64,000 bases of DNA from Candidatus Jidaibacter acanthamoeba (GCF_000815465.1 NZ_JSWE01000092.1:1-64000); one strand, 5' to 3'. Counted from the stretch's first letter, positions 55,144 through 64,000 are shown. Made by a program: numbers and translations. Notes: generated from the sequence alone by a model not told the origin.

Positions 55144-55260
55144 ATTGCTTCCAAACTAATTTACTAAATTTAATTTATAGCAAATTATCTTGTACAAGAC
55201 AAAGATAATCTGATAAAAATATAGTATGAATAAATTTATAAATTTGAAAGTATTATTACT

Positions 55261-55908
55261 ATGTTGGACGTATTGATTTTAGCGGTTATTGCAGGTTTTA
55301 TATTTACTAAGCTTTTTAAAACTTTAGGAAAAGTTGAAGATGGGGATGAGACAAGAACAAATGAAATAATAAAGAACTTCAAAAAGCGTCAATTCAGGGA
55401 GGATAATACCGAGGCTGATATTAATATTGATTCGGCCTTTGAAGCCTCAATGCCGCAAAAAGTAAGAGACACTTTTGATAAAGCACGAAAAATAGATCCG
55501 AAATTTAATGCGGAAAAATTTATAAACGGCGCAAAGCAAGCATTTGAGGTGATTGTGAAGGCGTATGTAGGAGGTGATAAACCAACATTACAACAGCTGC
55601 TTAGCCGCGATGTATTCAGTAGCTTTGCAAGAGAAATCGAGAGAAGAAATGAAGCAAAAGAAGTACATGAAAATACACTTATAAGGTTTAAAGAGTGCGA
55701 AATTACCGACGCTGAGCTAAACGGTAATATTCTAACCATTTCAGTAAAATTCATTAGTGAGCAAATTAATCTGATTAAGGATCACTTAGGCAATATTATC
55801 ACGGGTGACCCTTCAAAAATTCAAACAATTCAAGATGTCTGGGTTTTTGCTAAGCACCTTAAAGGTAACACTTCTATATGGGAACTGGTAGAAACAAAAA
55901 CTATATGA
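55261..55908 (+). CDS. Tim44-domain protein (TimA)
   Basis: 215 residues. An N-terminal membrane helix (LDVLILAVIAGFIFTKLF) leads to a charged linker and then the Tim44-like domain (about 75-212; FINGAKQAFEVIVKAYVGGDKPTLQQLLSRDVFSSFAREIE...). It is the bacterial homologue of mitochondrial Tim44; alphaproteobacterial TimA is an inner-membrane protein whose exact role is unsettled. Its stop overlaps the mltA start (ATGA). Confidence 0.93.
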   Translation: MLDVLILAVIAGFIFTKLFKTLGKVEDGDETRTNEIIKNFKKRQFREDNTEADINIDSAFEASMPQKVRDTFDKARKIDPKFNAEKFINGAKQAFEVIVKAYVGGDKPTLQQLLSRDVFSSFAREIERRNEAKEVHENTLIRFKECEITDAELNGNILTISVKFISEQINLIKDHLGNIITGDPSKIQTIQDVWVFAKHLKGNTSIWELVETKTI

Positions 55909-57053
55909 GTTTAAATAAGATAAAAACTCCATGGATTATGTTCCTCTTAGTTATGCTTGGGCTGAGTTCTTGTGCCCCGACCAAAACTAAAAAACAATTA
56001 AAAGAAGTGCATTTCCAGCAAGCAGCTTTCAGTGATTTAAAACACTGGGAATATGATTGCCAACTTGATGCCTTTCAAGCTTTTCAAAAATCCTGCCAAG
56101 CTATAATAAAACGAAAACCGAATAAGCACATCAGCAAACTCACTGAAATAGGCGGAACCGTAAGTGATTGGATGTCGGTCTGTAATGAAGCACTAAATTC
56201 AAACTTAAAAAATAATTTAGAGGCGAGGCTATTTTTTGAAAAATGGTTTATTCCTTATAAGGTTTTTGATGCTAAAATGAGTAATGTAGGTAAATTTACC
56301 GGTTATTATGAAATTGAATTAAACGGCAGCAGGAAAAAAACAAAAAAATTTAAATATCCGATATATGCTACCCCTAAAGACATTTTAAAATTAAAAGGTA
56401 AAGCTCACTTTTCGCATTCTGCAATTAATAAAGGCTTATTAAACGGTAAAAAATTAGAAATCGCTTATACAGATAATAAAGCCAGGCTTTTCTTTATGCA
56501 TATCCAAGGATCAGGGGTAATTAAATTACAGGAAGGAGGGGAGCTTAAAGTCGGTTACCATAATGAGAACGGGCATTCCTATAAGTCAATAGGCCCTCTC
56601 TTTAAAAAGCATTGTAAGGATAAAATATCTTCAGCTGTTGATATGATGGTATGGCTGCATAAAAATCCAAGTGCGGGCAAAAAGATTATGGAAGAAAATC
56701 CGTCTTATGTATTTTTCCGTTCAGTTAAAGGTGATAGCCCGATAGGCGGGCAGGGCGTGCCGTTAACTTCCGAGAGATCAATAGCAATTGATGCAAGATT
56801 ATATCCTTATGGAGCTCCGATTTGGGTGGAAACCACTACTCCGAAAACTACTAACTTTCCCTCATTTGATTATAATCGTTTATTTATAGCGCAAGATACG
56901 GGTGGAGCGATTAAGGGAGCGATACGTGCGGATATATTTTACGGTAGGGGAAAAGTAGCGGAAGAGCTTGCGGGATATATGAATAATAAAGGCGCATATT
57001 ATATTATGTTTCCAAAGAATATCAAAATTCCTTGTGTTTATCATGCTCATTAA
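55905..57053 (+). CDS. mltA: Membrane-bound lytic murein transglycosylase A (lipoprotein)
   Basis: About 382 residues from ATG 55905, which overlaps the timA stop. The N-terminus is a lipoprotein signal with lipobox LGLSSC, giving an acylated Cys. The MltA domain (GKFTGYYEIELNGSRKK..., FFMHIQGSGVIKLQEGG) is followed by the 3D domain with YPYGAPIWVETTTP and the catalytic FIAQDTGGAIKGAIRADIFYG. It cleaves peptidoglycan and releases 1,6-anhydro-muropeptides, which supports a real cell wall in this organism. Confidence 0.95.
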   Translation: MSLNKIKTPWIMFLLVMLGLSSCAPTKTKKQLKEVHFQQAAFSDLKHWEYDCQLDAFQAFQKSCQAIIKRKPNKHISKLTEIGGTVSDWMSVCNEALNSNLKNNLEARLFFEKWFIPYKVFDAKMSNVGKFTGYYEIELNGSRKKTKKFKYPIYATPKDILKLKGKAHFSHSAINKGLLNGKKLEIAYTDNKARLFFMHIQGSGVIKLQEGGELKVGYHNENGHSYKSIGPLFKKHCKDKISSAVDMMVWLHKNPSAGKKIMEENPSYVFFRSVKGDSPIGGQGVPLTSERSIAIDARLYPYGAPIWVETTTPKTTNFPSFDYNRLFIAQDTGGAIKGAIRADIFYGRGKVAEELAGYMNNKGAYYIMFPKNIKIPCVYHAH

Positions 57054-57116
57054 ATAATTTTGCATCTGATTTAAATAATGGTAAAGTGGTGAAGAAATTT
57101 ATATTTAGTATTCCTC

Positions 57117-57929
57117 ATGAAAATCCGGATTGTAGATGCTTTTACCTCTGAGCAATTTAATGGTAACCCTGCGGGTGTCTGTATTGTTAAAGAATTTCCT
57201 TCCCAAGAATTAATGCAAAATATTGCAAAAGAAATAAATCATTCCGAGACTGCTTTTGTGAAGCCGCTGGCTAAAAATTCCTACCATATTAGGTGGTTTA
57301 CCCCTAACTCCGAAGCTCCGCTCTGCGGGCATGCAACTCTTGCATCAAGCCATATCCTTATTCAAGAAGGATTACATAATGAAAATGATGAAATTAGTTT
57401 TAAGAGTTTGGCCGGGGAACTAATTGTCAATAAAACCGGAGAATGGCTAAACTTGAATTTCCCGCTTTATAATGTAACCCCGATTGAATATTCTCCGTTA
57501 ATTGCTGAAATCATTAAAATTAAACCTGCATTTGTCGGCTTTTCTGAGAATTGTATTTTTACCGAGTTTGTCGATGCTAGAGAGGTAAAAGAATTAGCTC
57601 CCGATCTGGCGTTGCTTACAAAATATCCCTGCCGCGCTTTGATCGCAACTTCTCGCGATGATAAATATGATTTTATTTCAAGATATTTTGCCCCTCGAGT
57701 AGGGATCAATGAGGATCCGGTATGTGCATCGGCACATTGTAGGCTTATTCCATATTGGAGCGAAAAATTGAATAAAACTGAAATGATCGCTTATCAGGCT
57801 TCTGCAAGGGGTGGGGTGATTAAGTGCAAAAATCTTGGAAATAGGGTTTTAATTTCAGGTAAAGCTGTTACAGTAATAATAGGTGAATTAAACTTGTTAA
57901 ATATTAAAGAGTTAAGAGATGTTGCATAG
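57117..57929 (+). CDS. PhzF-family isomerase
   Basis: 270 residues, PhzF/YddE diaminopimelate-epimerase-like fold. It shows QFNGNPAGVCIV, the catalytic Glu in EINHSETAFV, RWFTPNSEAPLCGHATLASSH, and NEDPVCASAHCRLIPYW in the second half. Phenazine is not made here; most members are isomerases or epimerases of unknown substrate. It overlaps the downstream deaminase gene by 11 bases. Confidence 0.92.
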   Translation: MKIRIVDAFTSEQFNGNPAGVCIVKEFPSQELMQNIAKEINHSETAFVKPLAKNSYHIRWFTPNSEAPLCGHATLASSHILIQEGLHNENDEISFKSLAGELIVNKTGEWLNLNFPLYNVTPIEYSPLIAEIIKIKPAFVGFSENCIFTEFVDAREVKELAPDLALLTKYPCRALIATSRDDKYDFISRYFAPRVGINEDPVCASAHCRLIPYWSEKLNKTEMIAYQASARGGVIKCKNLGNRVLISGKAVTVIIGELNLLNIKELRDVA

Positions 57930-58434
57930 TATACACTGGGATGAATATTTTATGACCATGGCTTATTTGGTCTCAATGAAAAGCAAAGACCCGAGCACCC
58001 GCGTTGGGGCAGTAATTGTGGGGCCTGATAAAGAAATAAGATCAACCGGATATAACGGGTTGCCTAGAGCAATTGCAGATCACGATTACCGCTATTATGA
58101 TAGAGAGTATAAATTGCTTGCGGTTAACCATGCCGAGGAAAATGCAATTTTACACTGTGCACGGATTGGGGTTTCAGCTAAAGGCTGTACAATATATACG
58201 CCTTGGATACCATGTTCAAGATGCGCAAAATCAATTATACAGGCTGGTATTACCGAAGTGGTTTATGATGTTAATTTCCCGGGCAATCATCAGGATAACC
58301 AGGAAGATTGGAAACGCAGCATTGAAATTTCCCGTGAACTTATGACTGAAGCTGAAGTTAAGATAAGAGAATTTAGCGGTAAAATAGTTAAAATTGAAGG
58401 TTTATATAAAGAAAAACCTTACGATCTTTTTTAG
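57919..58434 (+). CDS. Deoxycytidylate (dCMP) deaminase family protein
   Basis: 171 residues. Zinc motif: His and catalytic Glu in AVNHAEENAIL, and Cys pair in TPWIPCSRCAKSI. The opening SIHWDEYFMTMAYLVSMKSKDPSTRVGAVIV matches dCMP deaminases, which feed dUMP to thymidylate synthesis; the extended insert (DYRYYDREYKLLA) is also typical. A tRNA or cytidine deaminase is less likely. It overlaps phzF by 11 bases, so they are co-translated. Confidence 0.88.
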   Translation: MLHSIHWDEYFMTMAYLVSMKSKDPSTRVGAVIVGPDKEIRSTGYNGLPRAIADHDYRYYDREYKLLAVNHAEENAILHCARIGVSAKGCTIYTPWIPCSRCAKSIIQAGITEVVYDVNFPGNHQDNQEDWKRSIEISRELMTEAEVKIREFSGKIVKIEGLYKEKPYDLF

Positions 58435-58545
58435 TAATTATCAAAGTTTTCAAATAGCATTTTTTATATTTTCAAATTTTATTATTTATTTTTACATTTG
58501 AAATGTATTATAGTGAATGAAAATTGAGTAAGGAGATAGAAGAAT

Positions 58546-59391
58546 ATGACTCGAGAGGAGAAATTAGTTTTACGTAATACTTTATATAAAAATTTGGATG
58601 AAGCTAAGAATTTTTTTCTTGATGAAAAAAGAATTAAACTTTTAGCAAAAAAGGCAGAAAGTACTTTAAATAAAGTGGTTGAAAATACAAAACCTCTTGG
58701 TGATAAAATTGTTGATCAAGCTTTGAACTTTATTACCAAAGTAGCGTCTGCTATAAGTGAAAAGAGCGATTCAAAGTTACATCATGATGTAATAATCAAT
58801 AACCCTAAGCTTTTGATGAAGGATTTATCTTTAGGCATGGATCCTGATATACAACGTAAAGAGGATGGGTTTACGCCGCTTCATTTAGCAGCTTTTGAAG
58901 GCAAAAAGGATTTAGTTGAGCTATTACTAAAATATAGAGCTGATCCTAATATATTAAGTTATGAAGATAATTATACCGCACTTCATGCGGCCTCTGTTTG
59001 TAAGGATCAGGAGAATGCATTTGAGGTAGCAAAGTTATTGCTCAGGTATGGTGCAAGAACAGACTTAATTGATGATCAGGGTAATAAAGCTTATAATTAT
59101 GCGCTTAAGAATAATGAAAATATAGCCGGTATGCTTAAAGATACCAAAGCATCCAAAGATATATGGAGCGGATACCATAAGATAATAAAAAGTGATGAGC
59201 TGCCCGGGATTGATATAGTTGAGTTAAGGCATGCACTTAATAACAATCAGTTTGATGTGATGTATAAAATTAGCGAAGAAAACCAGGTTGATTACCATGA
59301 AGTGGCTGACTGGGCTAAATATCATAGCTATGAAGATAAAGTAGGTAGTATTTTGAGTATGTGTGAACATACTCACCACCATGAGTTGTAA
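58546..59391 (+). CDS. Ankyrin-repeat protein ending in HHEL
   Basis: 281 residues. A helical N-terminal region (about 1-90) precedes three ankyrin repeats (residues about 105-205: DGFTPLHLAAFEGKKDLVELLLKY, YTALHAASV...FEVAKLLLRYG, DQGNKAYNYALKNN), and then a helical C-terminus. There is no signal peptide. The last residues are EHTHHHEL, echoing the HEEL end of the other ankyrin protein. An AAGGAGAT ribosome binding site precedes the ATG. A terminator follows, so it is a monocistronic accessory gene, plausibly a type IV effector. Confidence 0.87.
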   Translation: MTREEKLVLRNTLYKNLDEAKNFFLDEKRIKLLAKKAESTLNKVVENTKPLGDKIVDQALNFITKVASAISEKSDSKLHHDVIINNPKLLMKDLSLGMDPDIQRKEDGFTPLHLAAFEGKKDLVELLLKYRADPNILSYEDNYTALHAASVCKDQENAFEVAKLLLRYGARTDLIDDQGNKAYNYALKNNENIAGMLKDTKASKDIWSGYHKIIKSDELPGIDIVELRHALNNNQFDVMYKISEENQVDYHEVADWAKYHSYEDKVGSILSMCEHTHHHEL

Positions 59392-59414
59392 AAATTATTA
59401 ATAAATAAAAATTG

Positions 59415-59446
59415 AAGGTAATTATATCATTATAATTACCTTTTTT
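59415..59446 (+). terminator. Terminator of the second ankyrin gene
   Basis: Perfect stem GGTAATTATA (59417-59426) with TATAATTACC (59431-59440), loop TCAT, extended by AA/TT, then TTTTTT. It starts 24 bases after the stop codon. Confidence 0.88.
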
Positions 59447-59589
59447 ATTTTAACTTCTTTCTGTATCTTGGCTCTGTAGTTTGCGTGCATTGCCTAAAAA
59501 TAAGTTACAAATCATACAATAGCATTTATCTAACCCGGGTGCTTTATAGCAAGGTAAAGATACATAAAAATTATTTAATAATTTTTATG

Positions 59590-59626
59590 AGCGCTGCCCC
59601 TCTAAAGGGGGGCGGAGGGGCGCGCT
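59590..59626. repeat. GC-rich imperfect inverted repeat
   Basis: AGCGCTGCCCCTC (59590-59602) pairs with GAGGGGCGCGCT (59615-59626), 12 bp with one bulged base. A second fold pairs GCCCCTC with GGGGGGC. The element is about three-quarters G+C inside DNA that is about one-third G+C. It resembles the short palindromic repeats found dispersed in some Rickettsiales, but only one copy is seen here. Confidence 0.55.
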
Positions 59627-59915
59627 ACTATTATTTAAGTAATTTCAGAAAAGAAAACATTAAGGCGATTAAAGTCTTGTCCAAATAAAGATGTAAGGTA
59701 TTTAACTTAATTGATTATATTTCGCAGGTGTAAAGGTGTATTCTTTATCCCCAAAGTGATTTTATTTTATTATAACAATTTTACTATAAATTAAGATTAG
59801 GATAAATGTATGTCAGAAGGGGCAGAGCACTCCCCTTTGTGACGCGAAGAGCTAAGCTACTTTCAGAATTCTTCGAATTCCACCCGTATAGCAATATTTA
59901 ATTTTATCCATAAAC

Positions 59916-59945
59916 AAAAAGAGCGCTATTACTGGCGCTCTTTTT
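59916..59945 (-). terminator. Terminator of the permease operon
   Basis: Perfect stem AAAAAGAGCGC (59916-59926) with GCGCTCTTTTT (59935-59945), loop TATTACTG. T runs flank both sides, so it works on the minus strand for the permease ending at 59973 and probably in both directions. Confidence 0.88.
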
Positions 59946-59972
59946 TTAAGTCTTAATAAATAAGATTTATAC

Positions 59973-61451
59973 TTATAGAACTTCTTCTTTAAGCTTACCT
60001 TCGTTTATGCTTTTCTGAAGGTTACTGTTAAATTGCCCGTATGCAAAGTAAATAACCAGTATAAATGCAATCCAAATACCTGCATAAATAAATGTGGTTA
60101 ATGAAAGCCCGGCAATAATTTGTACGAACAATATAACCCCTGCAAGCGGAATCCATGGAACCAGCGGGCATCTGAAGCCTCTTGGTAGGTCAGGATATTT
60201 ATATCTTAAGTAAAGTGTACCAAAGCATACAATTGCAAAAGTAACCATTGCACCGAAATTTGCAAGTTCAACAAGCTTATTGATTTGTAAAGTTGAACCA
60301 AGTATTGCTATAACACCTGCGGCAAGGAAAGTTAAAATATGCGGAGTATGATACTTCTTGTGACATTTAGCTAAAGCTTTAGGCAATAAACCGTCATGAG
60401 TAACTGTATATAGAACTCTTACCACTCCATATATTAAAACTAGAATTACCGAAGTTAAACCGGCAACCGCTCCAATTTTAATTACAGTCGAAAACCACGG
60501 CATATTCATTTTATCAACCGCAACGGCAATCGGGCTACCGACACCGAGTTCAGTATAGTTTGCAACACCGGTTAGCACTCCTGATACTAAAATATAGGTA
60601 ATGGTACTGATAAAGAGAGAGCCTAAAATCCCGATCGGTAAATCTCTTTGCGGGTTTTTAGCTTCTTGTGCAGCAGTTGCAACTGCATCAAATCCTGTAA
60701 ATGCTAAGAATACTACTCCTGCTCCGCCTATAATCCCAGAGATACCGAACTCTCCGAATTTTCCTGTATTCTCAGGAATAAACGGTATCCAGTTATTTAC
60801 ATCGACCTTAGTTGCACCGATTGCAATAAATCCAAGCAACACGGTCATTTTAATTACAACTATAATAGTATTGATTGTTGCAGAAGCATCAGATCCTAAA
60901 AAAACCACTATTGCAAGTAAGCCTACAATAATTGCCGCAGGAAGATTTAAAATACATGTAACTGAAGAGCCGTCCGGTAAGCTTAGCGCATTACCTGTCG
61001 GGCAGGTATACTGAGGTGCTAAAGTAATACCATAATCACCTAAGAAGCTTAGCATATAATCCGACCAACCACTAGCAACTGCCGATGCTCCTAAAATATA
61101 GGTAAGTAAAATCATCCCTGAAATTATCCATGCTACCAATTCACCTAGCGTGGCATAGGTATATGTATAGGAACTTCCGGAAATCGGAATAGCGGAGGAT
61201 AGTTCTGCATAACATAAACCTGCACAAGCACAGGCAAGGCCGCTTAAGGCGAAAGAAATAACAACTGCAGGGCCGGCATAGTGGCCTGCCGCCGTTCCGG
61301 CTAATACAAATATTCCTGCTCCTATAATTGCTCCGATCCCAAGCATTATTAGTTGGAAAGCACCTAAAGACCTTTCCAGGCCATCTGAGCTATTTGCTTC
61401 TTTTACTAATTCGTCTATAGGTTTTCGAGTAAAATACCTTTTAAAACTCAT
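59973..61451 (-). CDS. Amino-acid permease (APC superfamily, cationic amino-acid type)
   Basis: 492 residues with 12-14 membrane helices. It has the APC opening LGIGAIIGAGIFVLAGTAAGHYAGPAVVISF and the segment FDAVATAAQEAKNPQRDLPIGILGSL shared with cationic amino-acid transporters (CAT/YfnA group). The C-terminus matches that group (FRCPLVPWIPLAGVILF). It probably imports amino acids from the host. An AAAGGAG ribosome binding site precedes the ATG. It follows secF by 27 bases on the same strand. Confidence 0.92.
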   Translation of the reverse strand: MSFKRYFTRKPIDELVKEANSSDGLERSLGAFQLIMLGIGAIIGAGIFVLAGTAAGHYAGPAVVISFALSGLACACAGLCYAELSSAIPISGSSYTYTYATLGELVAWIISGMILLTYILGASAVASGWSDYMLSFLGDYGITLAPQYTCPTGNALSLPDGSSVTCILNLPAAIIVGLLAIVVFLGSDASATINTIIVVIKMTVLLGFIAIGATKVDVNNWIPFIPENTGKFGEFGISGIIGGAGVVFLAFTGFDAVATAAQEAKNPQRDLPIGILGSLFISTITYILVSGVLTGVANYTELGVGSPIAVAVDKMNMPWFSTVIKIGAVAGLTSVILVLIYGVVRVLYTVTHDGLLPKALAKCHKKYHTPHILTFLAAGVIAILGSTLQINKLVELANFGAMVTFAIVCFGTLYLRYKYPDLPRGFRCPLVPWIPLAGVILFVQIIAGLSLTTFIYAGIWIAFILVIYFAYGQFNSNLQKSINEGKLKEEVL

Positions 61452-61478
61452 TGTTATGCTCCTTTAAATTAAGCTAAA

Positions 61479-62381
61479 TTATAATTTAGTGATTTTAGTA
61501 TGTAGCAGTATTGGTGCTGCTATATATATGGACGAATAAGTACCAAAAGCAATACCTATTAACATAGCCATACTAAATCCGTAAATTACTTCACCTCCAA
61601 AGATGACTAATGCAATACAAACAACTAAAGTAGTAAGTACCGTCATTATTGTTCTTGAAAGAGTTTCGTTTAAACTTAGGTTGATCAGTTTTACAACATC
61701 CGTAAGTTTATATTTTCTAAAGTTTTCTCTGATTCTGTCAAAAATTACTACCGAATCGTTTATCGAATAACCGATTACGGTTAAAATCGCAGCAATGGAA
61801 GTTAAGTTAAACTCTTCACCTGAAATTATATAAAACCCTAAAGTAACAAAAGCATCATGAGCTAAAGCCAATATCGCGCCTACTCCGTATTGCCAGTTAA
61901 ACCTGAACCAGATATATATCATCATGCATATTAAAGATAGCACGGTTGCTGAAAAGCCCTTGAATATTAAGTCTTTACCTACTTTAGGCCCGACATAATC
62001 AACTTTTCTGAATTCCACCTGCTTATCAAGGTGACGGACTAATAAATTTTTAACTTCTTCAACTTCCTGTTTCTGTTCCGCGTTATCTTTAGGTTGGATC
62101 CTAATCAAAATTGTATCCGCTTGGCCTAAATTTTGTAAAGTTGCACCTTTGTAGCCCGCATTGCTTAATAAATCTCTAAGGTCTTTCAGCTCGACTTCTT
62201 TTGAGGTTTTTATTTCAAATATTATTCCACCTGTGAAATCAATACCAAGGTTCAAACCTTTTACAAAAAAAAGCACACATATTATAAGTGTTAACACCAA
62301 ACTGAATACAAATGCTATTGATTTTTTACCAATAAAATCAATCTGTGTACCGGCAGGTATTAATGTAATCGGGAACTTCAT
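61479..62381 (-). CDS. secF: Protein translocase subunit SecF
   Basis: About 300 residues. It uses the proton gradient to pull proteins through SecYEG. It shows one N-terminal helix, the GLNLGIDFTGG motif, a periplasmic domain (to about residue 125), VGPKVGKDL, then five helices with IGYSINDSVVIFDRIREN and LNETLSRTIMTVLTTL. ATG 62381 is chosen over TTG 62390. secD is not adjacent; a separate secD locus is common in Rickettsiales. Confidence 0.96.
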   Translation of the reverse strand: MKFPITLIPAGTQIDFIGKKSIAFVFSLVLTLIICVLFFVKGLNLGIDFTGGIIFEIKTSKEVELKDLRDLLSNAGYKGATLQNLGQADTILIRIQPKDNAEQKQEVEEVKNLLVRHLDKQVEFRKVDYVGPKVGKDLIFKGFSATVLSLICMMIYIWFRFNWQYGVGAILALAHDAFVTLGFYIISGEEFNLTSIAAILTVIGYSINDSVVIFDRIRENFRKYKLTDVVKLINLSLNETLSRTIMTVLTTLVVCIALVIFGGEVIYGFSMAMLIGIAFGTYSSIYIAAPILLHTKITKL

Positions 62382-62503
62382 CTTTACCAAAATAAAAAAT
62401 AAAGCCTGATTATATAAAAAAGATTATATATTTCAATAAAATTTATCGAGAATTTTTATCTACTGATTTTAAAAGGTGTTAAATTTGTGCTTTGCAGCTT
62501 ATT

Positions 62504-62812
62504 TTAATTATCTTTTACTTCAAAAGGTAAATTATGCAAATTTGATGAGTATATGCTATCTAAAGCAAATTCCAGTTTATTTCTTTCTTTGTAAATTTCA
62601 TACCAAACTCCGTATGTCAAAGGTTTAGGTATTTCCTTATCAAGGTTGCTCCTGCTCGCTATCGAATTAGTTGCGCTGCCTGAAGTGCTCAGTTTTTTTT
62701 GTTTAAAGTAACCGGTTATAGAAAATAATGATAACCAAAACCCTTTTAAAGAGAGCAGGCTAAATTTAGACGGTGTAGTTTCTAAATTAGTGAATAAAGT
62801 AACTGTTGCCAT
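62504..62812 (-). CDS. Hypothetical small protein
   Basis: 102 residues from ATG 62812, which has GAGG 6 bases upstream; longer readings reach 62824 or 62851. Basic and Ser-rich (FSLLSLKGFWLSLFSITGYF...LSTSGSATNSIASRS), with no clear signal peptide or motif. The end is acidic (HNLPFEVKDN). Family not recognised. It lies between secF and the DUF2066-like gene on the same strand. Confidence 0.55.
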   Translation of the reverse strand: MATVTLFTNLETTPSKFSLLSLKGFWLSLFSITGYFKQKKLSTSGSATNSIASRSNLDKEIPKPLTYGVWYEIYKERNKLEFALDSIYSSNLHNLPFEVKDN

Positions 62813-62917
62813 TTTATTCCTCATGCTTGATTTATTCTTGCAGGTTAACAATTAAAAGTTAACAAATGGTTAACGAATCACTAAGAGGAAAAAAAAATTT
62901 ATTTAACGGGCGAAACT

Positions 62918-64000
62918 TTAACGACTGACTAAATGAATCTGCCCTTCTGTTTTTTTAAGTGCATAGCCTTTATATAATAATTCATTGGAAAATATAGCGG
63001 GAGGTAATGTATAAATAATTTCAATTTCAGCTTCGGTTGCGCTTTTGCTTAAAAGCTTTATCTGTAGTATTTCTTTGATCTCTTCTAAATCTTTTTTAAT
63101 TTTCATCCACCGGGCAGGCTTGTTATATTTAACTATGAGTTTTGAAGAGTAGTATCGTTCATTATCAAATACTCTTTCACCTTTCCAATCGGCATCAATT
63201 TTAATAGTAAGCTCATGTGCCACACGCTTATAAAATTCTTTTTCGCTCTCATCTTTATTTCGTAAAAGCGAAGTATATCTATAATAATTATTGGTAGGAT
63301 TCAAAAACCTTATGGTGATATCGAGTTTATTATCAAGTTCGGTGCTGAATATCGCAATCAAGCTTTCCGATTCATAGTCATCAAGTATCGAAGTATATTT
63401 TTCAAGAGGTGCCGACATTATTTCCTTGGGATTAATCGTGCCTATATCAATCAAATCTCCTTCGCTTAAAATATAATTCATTAAGCCTACTTTCAGCGAA
63501 GTTTCCTCCCAGGCATTTCTCCAATCATCGTTACTCCATATAGTGACATTACCGTCCTTGCTATGTAAAATCGGTATCAATAAAGCATTTTGTGCAGTTC
63601 TACCGACGTATTTTATCCCCGATGAATTTAAAAGGTTGCGGATTTTTTTATGGTTAAATTTATAAGTAATAGTTGCTTTATAGGAATGAGAAGTCATTCT
63701 TTCAGATTCAATTTCTGTGTAGTTAACAAAATCATAAGCATTGGTTCGATTAATTATGGAGCTGCTTTTATGGCGTTCATCAAATACTATAATATTATTC
63801 AGCAATTGATCCAAAGCTTCAATGCTTCCCGCTCTAAGTGCTTTATCGGTCGCTTCCTCTAAAGTTTCTCCTTCTGCATAAATATTAATATTTTTCACGG
63901 TAAAAATTTTTTGATCGCTGTGCTCTTCTTTCTCCTCGGAATATGTAATTTGTGCTAAAAATATAAAAAGAAGAGTAAAAGCAAGCCTGATAAGAACTGC
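62918..64000 (-). CDS. Secreted DUF2066-like protein, truncated by the window edge
   Basis: At least 361 residues. The frame runs open to the edge, and its first visible residues (AVLIRLAFTLLFIFLAQITYS) are a Sec signal peptide, so the true start is just past base 64000; GTG 63898 is internal. The mature part opens with INIYAEGETLEEATDKALRAGSIEALDQLL and continues in a pattern like DUF2066 proteins of proteobacteria (periplasmic, unknown function). This assignment is tentative. It ends LVSR and is followed by the small gene at 62504. Confidence 0.75.
   Translation of the reverse strand, partial: AVLIRLAFTLLFIFLAQITYSEEKEEHSDQKIFTVKNINIYAEGETLEEATDKALRAGSIEALDQLLNNIIVFDERHKSSSIINRTNAYDFVNYTEIESERMTSHSYKATITYKFNHKKIRNLLNSSGIKYVGRTAQNALLIPILHSKDGNVTIWSNDDWRNAWEETSLKVGLMNYILSEGDLIDIGTINPKEIMSAPLEKYTSILDDYESESLIAIFSTELDNKLDITIRFLNPTNNYYRYTSLLRNKDESEKEFYKRVAHELTIKIDADWKGERVFDNERYYSSKLIVKYNKPARWMKIKKDLEEIKEILQIKLLSKSATEAEIEIIYTLPPAIFSNELLYKGYALKKTEGQIHLVSR

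Larger units (their letters stand above)
59392..59972. other. Gene-free stretch with inverted repeats
   Basis: 581 bases between the second ankyrin gene and the permease. It holds, in order, the ankyrin-gene terminator, a GC-rich inverted repeat (59590-59626), an AAGGGG/CCCCTT hairpin (59817-59837), two GAATTC sites three bases apart (59866-59880), and the permease terminator. A 67-codon ORF (59485-59688) crosses the GC-rich repeat and is not credible. Confidence 0.5.

Noticed and set aside
59485-59688. 67-codon ORF on the plus strand
   Set aside because: Its middle is translated from the GC-rich inverted repeat (APLKGGGGARYYY) and it has no ribosome binding site or family resemblance.

Overview
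The window looks like chromosome of an obligate intracellular alphaproteobacterium of the order Rickettsiales. The evidence is low G+C DNA, a Tlc-type ATP/ADP translocase (21105-22535), two ankyrin-repeat proteins, a Tim44-like protein, and alphaproteobacterial gene orders (tuf-trpT-secE-nusG-rplKAJL-rpoBC, secG-pyrG, secB beside timA-mltA). A flagellar fliQ gene, peptidoglycan/DAP genes, a PHA synthase cluster and a KGG stress protein fit a protist-associated, Midichloriaceae-like lineage (for example Jidaibacter relatives) better than the smallest Rickettsia or Anaplasma genomes. The genus call is inference from gene content.

Layout. 1-14040 is the transcription/translation core: tuf, tRNA-Trp, secE, nusG, rplK, rplA, rplJ, rplL, rpoB, rpoC. 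It is interrupted between trpT and secE by a decayed gene, and it carries an attenuator-like hairpin between rplL and rpoB. 14100-31950 is accessory-rich: a DUF1338 oxygenase, orphan hypothetical proteins, a histidine-kinase homologue that has lost its phospho-accepting His, comM-dciA, an ankyrin protein, tlc, a KGG protein, an XRE-REC fusion regulator convergent with a PAS histidine kinase, a drug/metabolite exporter, a thiN-phaC-phaE-like cluster facing phaR, hslV without hslU, and a TetR regulator. 32000-43100 holds lysine/DAP synthesis (dapD-dapE), a class I aldolase, terC, an operon of ABC exporter-fabD-fabG-zapE, and two adjacent accessory genes: a secreted protein and a predicted HExxH metalloprotease. 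43100-53700 holds asd, a secreted pentapeptide-repeat protein, an aminopeptidase P, an isolated phage/GTA-type terminase, metG, ftsB, secG and pyrG. 53700-64000 holds dksA, secB-fliQ, timA-mltA, phzF-like and dCMP deaminase genes, a second ankyrin protein, a 0.58-kb gene-free stretch with GC-rich inverted repeats, an amino-acid permease with secF, and a truncated secreted DUF2066-like gene running off the right edge.

Main themes: housekeeping genes are intact and tightly packed, while accessory genes are flanked by AT-rich spacers and strong terminators. Host-interaction candidates are the two ankyrin proteins, which both end in H-x-E-L, the metalloprotease, the NLS-containing coiled-coil protein and the Tlc translocase. 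Signalling candidates are the His-less kinase and the XRE-REC/PAS-kinase pair. I see no CRISPR array, no restriction or abortive-infection cassette, no insertion sequence and no rRNA.
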